Shown piece by piece: positions 5,706 to 7,641 of a stretch of 7,641 nt of DNA (its first letter is position 1; the number at the start of each line of letters is the position of its first letter). Origin of the DNA: an uncultured Angelakisella sp. (GTDB taxonomy: Bacteria; Bacillota; Clostridia; Oscillospirales; Ruminococcaceae). The stretch lies in contig CANOCD010000052.1 in the NCBI GenBank assembly GCA_947564495.1, positions 1 to 7,641 on the forward strand, read 5' to 3'. A model generated the notes under the pieces. It had not been told where the DNA came from. It searched no databases and worked only from the letters and a program-made list of their open reading frames with translations. The translations under genes were made by a program, and so were the position numbers.

Positions 5706-6449
5706 ATGCCCACAAAGGAATGGCTGAAACAATACGAGACCTGCCGGGAAAAGACCCTCTCCCCGGTGGACCTGAACGAATACTTTGAGCAGCCCCGGCT
5801 CTGCGGGAAGTCCCTGGTGGTGCTGGACATCGGGCCCTGCTCTTTGCCCACGGGACGGGTGCTGGTGCGGGACCCCCTGGTCTACCTGGCCCTCCCCGGG
5901 GAGGAGCCCTACCTCCAGACCGCCCCCGCCGGGACCTACCGCACCCAGGTCTGCGTGGTGGTGGGGGACGAGGACGGGGACTGCGACCGCTACGCCGCCG
6001 TCCGCCTCTGCTTTTCCCAAAACCGGGCGGTGAAGTTTTACGAGGCCCTCACCGGCAAGGAGGTGTTGTCCGACCTGGACGAGGGCGGGGACTACTTCGG
6101 CTTCAGCGTGGACGCCGGGCTGGGGTGCATCTGCGACCAGGAGGTCCGGGAGGCTTTCCGCTCCTTCCTGGACGGTTGGGAGAAGGAAAACCCGGAGGGC
6201 AATTTCTACACCGACTACCTGGCCGATCTCTTTGCCGAAAACTATCGGGCCCGTCCGGACCACCAGCGGGAGGGGGGCGACTGGCTCAACTGGGTCATCC
6301 CCGGGACCGATTACCACCTGCCCCTGTTCCAGTCCGGCTTCGGGGACGGCATCTACCCCGTCTACTGGGGGTACGACCAAAACAGGGAGCTTTGCCAGCT
6401 GGTGGTCAATTTCATCGACATCGCCCTGGCCTACGGGGAGGAGGACTGA
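5706..6449 (+). CDS. DUF4241 domain-containing protein
   Basis: This 247-residue soluble protein matches the DUF4241 family over most of its length. Family features visible are TGRVLVRDPLVYL (49-61), the APAGTYRTQVCVVVGDED strand pair (73-90), the conserved core FGFSVDAGLGCICDQEV (131-147) and the C-terminal SGFGDGIYPVYWGYDQN (210-226), followed by a final strand VVNFIDI. The Gly/Asp-rich loops between beta strands suggest a compact beta fold. The biochemical function of DUF4241 is not established. Residues 161-199 form a less conserved helical insert. AAAGGAGG (5691-5698) is seven bases before the ATG. The gene follows the DUF4253 gene by 24 bases and its end overlaps the next gene's ribosome binding site. 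Confidence 0.9.
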   Translation: MPTKEWLKQYETCREKTLSPVDLNEYFEQPRLCGKSLVVLDIGPCSLPTGRVLVRDPLVYLALPGEEPYLQTAPAGTYRTQVCVVVGDEDGDCDRYAAVRLCFSQNRAVKFYEALTGKEVLSDLDEGGDYFGFSVDAGLGCICDQEVREAFRSFLDGWEKENPEGNFYTDYLADLFAENYRARPDHQREGGDWLNWVIPGTDYHLPLFQSGFGDGIYPVYWGYDQNRELCQLVVNFIDIALAYGEED

Positions 6450-6452
6450 CCT

Positions 6453-7463
6453 ATGGGAAAGCCTGTGCCAAGCTGGCAGACCTTCATCAACTGCGCCGGA
6501 AAGAGCGTCACCATCCGCCACCTAAAGGAGGGTCTGGCGGAGGACCTTGAGATCCCCTGGCCCAAGCGGCTGGACCTGTTCACCTGCGAAAAGGTCCATT
6601 TCCGCCCCGGGGACCTGGAACCCCTCCTGGCCCATGAAAAGACGCTGCACACGGTAGATTTCCAAAGCTGCCGCTTTGATCCGGGGGCCTTGGACCCCCT
6701 GGCGAAGCTCCCCCGCCTGCGCTGCCTGAGCCTTCGGGACTGCGCCCTTTCCGATGAGGATCTGCATTGGTTCCAGAGCGGGGACAGCCTGGAGGTTTTG
6801 AACCTGGGGGGAAATCCGGGTTGCACCGGGAGGGTGATCCGCCAGGCGGAGGGCTCCCCCCTGGGGAACCTTTCCCTGGAGGGCGCCGGCGTCCAAAACG
6901 GGGACATGGCGGCTCTGGCGGCCTTCCCCCGGCTGGAGACCCTGTCGGTGAGCGGCACGGCGGTGACCGGGGAGGGCCTGCTCTCCCTGGCAGAAAATCT
7001 GAAACTGACCGTTATCTGCGACCACGACCGGGAGGGCCTGGCCCGGTTCCGGGCCGCCCAGCGCCAGGGCTGGAAGAAAACGCCGGGCCCAACCGACGAC
7101 CCCCTCTGCCAGGAGGCCATGGAGTTCGTCCGGGCCTTCTTCGCCGCCAGCCAGGACCCCCGGCGGGAGCGGAGCGGCTTTGTCACCCAGGGGTATTTGG
7201 ACTACTGCAAGGCCCACGGCTTCAACGGGGTGGACCCGGGGCAGCGGGTGGCCTTCCGGGACTCCCGGGAGCCGCCCTACCAGGACTGCCGGGTGGTGGA
7301 CGCCGAGCGGCTGACCGGCAAAAAGGTGTTGGTCTACTGGGAGAAGGACGACCGGCAACTGAGCCAGTACCGCTGTCTGGCGGTGCGGACCCCGGAGGGC
7401 TGGCGGCTGGACAAGAACGAATGGCTTTACTTTGGCAAGTGGAAATTCTGTCCCCTGGATTGA
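6453..7463 (+). CDS. Leucine-rich repeat protein with C-terminal NTF2-like (immunity-type) domain
   Basis: This 336-residue soluble protein seems to join two modules. Residues about 36-190 hold four or five irregular leucine-rich repeats of roughly 22-25 residues, best seen in LHTVDFQSCRFDPGALDPLAK, LRCLSLRDCALSDEDLHWF, LEVLNLGGNPG and LETLSVSGTAVTGEGLLSLA. Residues about 215-336 start with the amphipathic helix CQEAMEFVRAFFAASQDPR and continue with SGFVTQGYLDYCKAHGF, KKVLVYW, QYRCLAVRTPEGWRLDKNEW and a closing KWKFCPLD. This helix-then-curved-sheet pattern with a late GWRLD resembles NTF2-fold proteins, including immunity proteins of toxin systems. The repeats would serve as a binding surface. 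GAGGAGG (6438-6444), within the end of the DUF4241 gene, is eight bases from the ATG, so the two genes are probably translationally coupled. The gene is certain, the repeat call good, the NTF2 call moderate. Confidence 0.85.
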   Translation: MGKPVPSWQTFINCAGKSVTIRHLKEGLAEDLEIPWPKRLDLFTCEKVHFRPGDLEPLLAHEKTLHTVDFQSCRFDPGALDPLAKLPRLRCLSLRDCALSDEDLHWFQSGDSLEVLNLGGNPGCTGRVIRQAEGSPLGNLSLEGAGVQNGDMAALAAFPRLETLSVSGTAVTGEGLLSLAENLKLTVICDHDREGLARFRAAQRQGWKKTPGPTDDPLCQEAMEFVRAFFAASQDPRRERSGFVTQGYLDYCKAHGFNGVDPGQRVAFRDSREPPYQDCRVVDAERLTGKKVLVYWEKDDRQLSQYRCLAVRTPEGWRLDKNEWLYFGKWKFCPLD

Positions 7464-7559
7464 TGCTTCGGTGTGGCGGGCGGCACAAAAAGACCTTGTT
7501 GGAGCGGCAGCCGCCCCCCGCTGGCCCGACGAAAAGCCAAGCAGTTAGAGGCGGGTAAT

Positions 7560-7641
7560 ATGAAACTACATTTTTTTGCGTCACCGGCGGATATGAAGGC
7601 TTTTTTCCGGGAGATCGAGGAGAAGGCCGGACTGTGCTATA
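7560..7641 (+). CDS. Start of a further hypothetical protein, cut by the window end
   Basis: An ATG at 7560 opens a frame that runs off the window after 27 codons. The residues begin MKLHFFASPADMKAFFREIE and continue EKAGLCY. AGAGG (7547-7551) lies eight bases upstream, a moderate ribosome binding site. The pattern is a short strand followed by an amphipathic helix, without signal-peptide character. Wobble positions are GC-rich as in the neighbours. It lies 96 bases after the leucine-rich-repeat gene on the same strand with no terminator between, so it is probably another member of the same operon. The family cannot be judged from this fragment. Confidence 0.7.
   Translation, partial: MKLHFFASPADMKAFFREIEEKAGLCY

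Noticed and set aside
4662..6521. 619-codon open frame on the minus strand
   Set aside because: Antisense to the DUF4253 and DUF4241 genes, with a proline/glycine-rich tail and no family resemblance; a composition shadow.
7464..7559. 96-base gap examined for a terminator or promoter
   Set aside because: AGCGG (7503-7507) can pair with CCGCT (7518-7522) but no T tract follows and no -35/-10 pair was found, so nothing is annotated.

Overview
The window is a GC-rich stretch read entirely from the + strand. It carries nine complete protein-coding genes and the first 27 codons of a tenth. Strong AAGGAGG-type ribosome binding sites, tight gene spacing, AT-rich promoter gaps between GC-rich genes and a U-tailed hairpin terminator all suggest a high-GC member of the Firmicutes. 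A gut Clostridia of the Oscillospiraceae type (Flavonifractor/Lawsonibacter-like) fits best. This is inferred from composition and protein style, because no rRNA or other taxonomic marker is present.

The left part (1-2460) is ordinary chromosome. A promoter region with a perfect palindrome and a possible short leader peptide leads into a histidine phosphatase (151-846). Next come a DUF975-like polytopic membrane protein (931-1761, GTG start behind a 12-bp hairpin) and a HAD-superfamily hydrolase (1814-2422). The HAD gene ends in an intrinsic terminator at 2434-2460.

The right part (2477 to the end) looks like a separate transcription unit. After a candidate extended -10 promoter come, in order: a conserved hypothetical with a GCYWACP motif (2532-3257), a hypothetical beginning MGMDLYAGTLTRYY (3287-4051), an alpha-helical TPR-like protein (4064-4897), a DUF4253 protein (4902-5681), a DUF4241 protein (5706-6449), a leucine-rich-repeat protein with a C-terminal NTF2-like, immunity-type domain (6453-7463), and the start of a further hypothetical (7560 onward). 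Gaps are 3 to 96 bases, and several ribosome binding sites sit inside or against the previous gene.

None of these seven right-hand proteins shows a signal peptide, membrane segment or recognisable metabolic active site. The DUF4253/DUF4241/NTF2-type content resembles arrays of immunity or immunity-like genes that accumulate around polymorphic-toxin loci. No toxin is visible in the window, so this is an inference. No tRNA, rRNA, insertion sequence or CRISPR array was seen. No gene-free stretch exceeds 300 bases, the longest being the first 150 bases.
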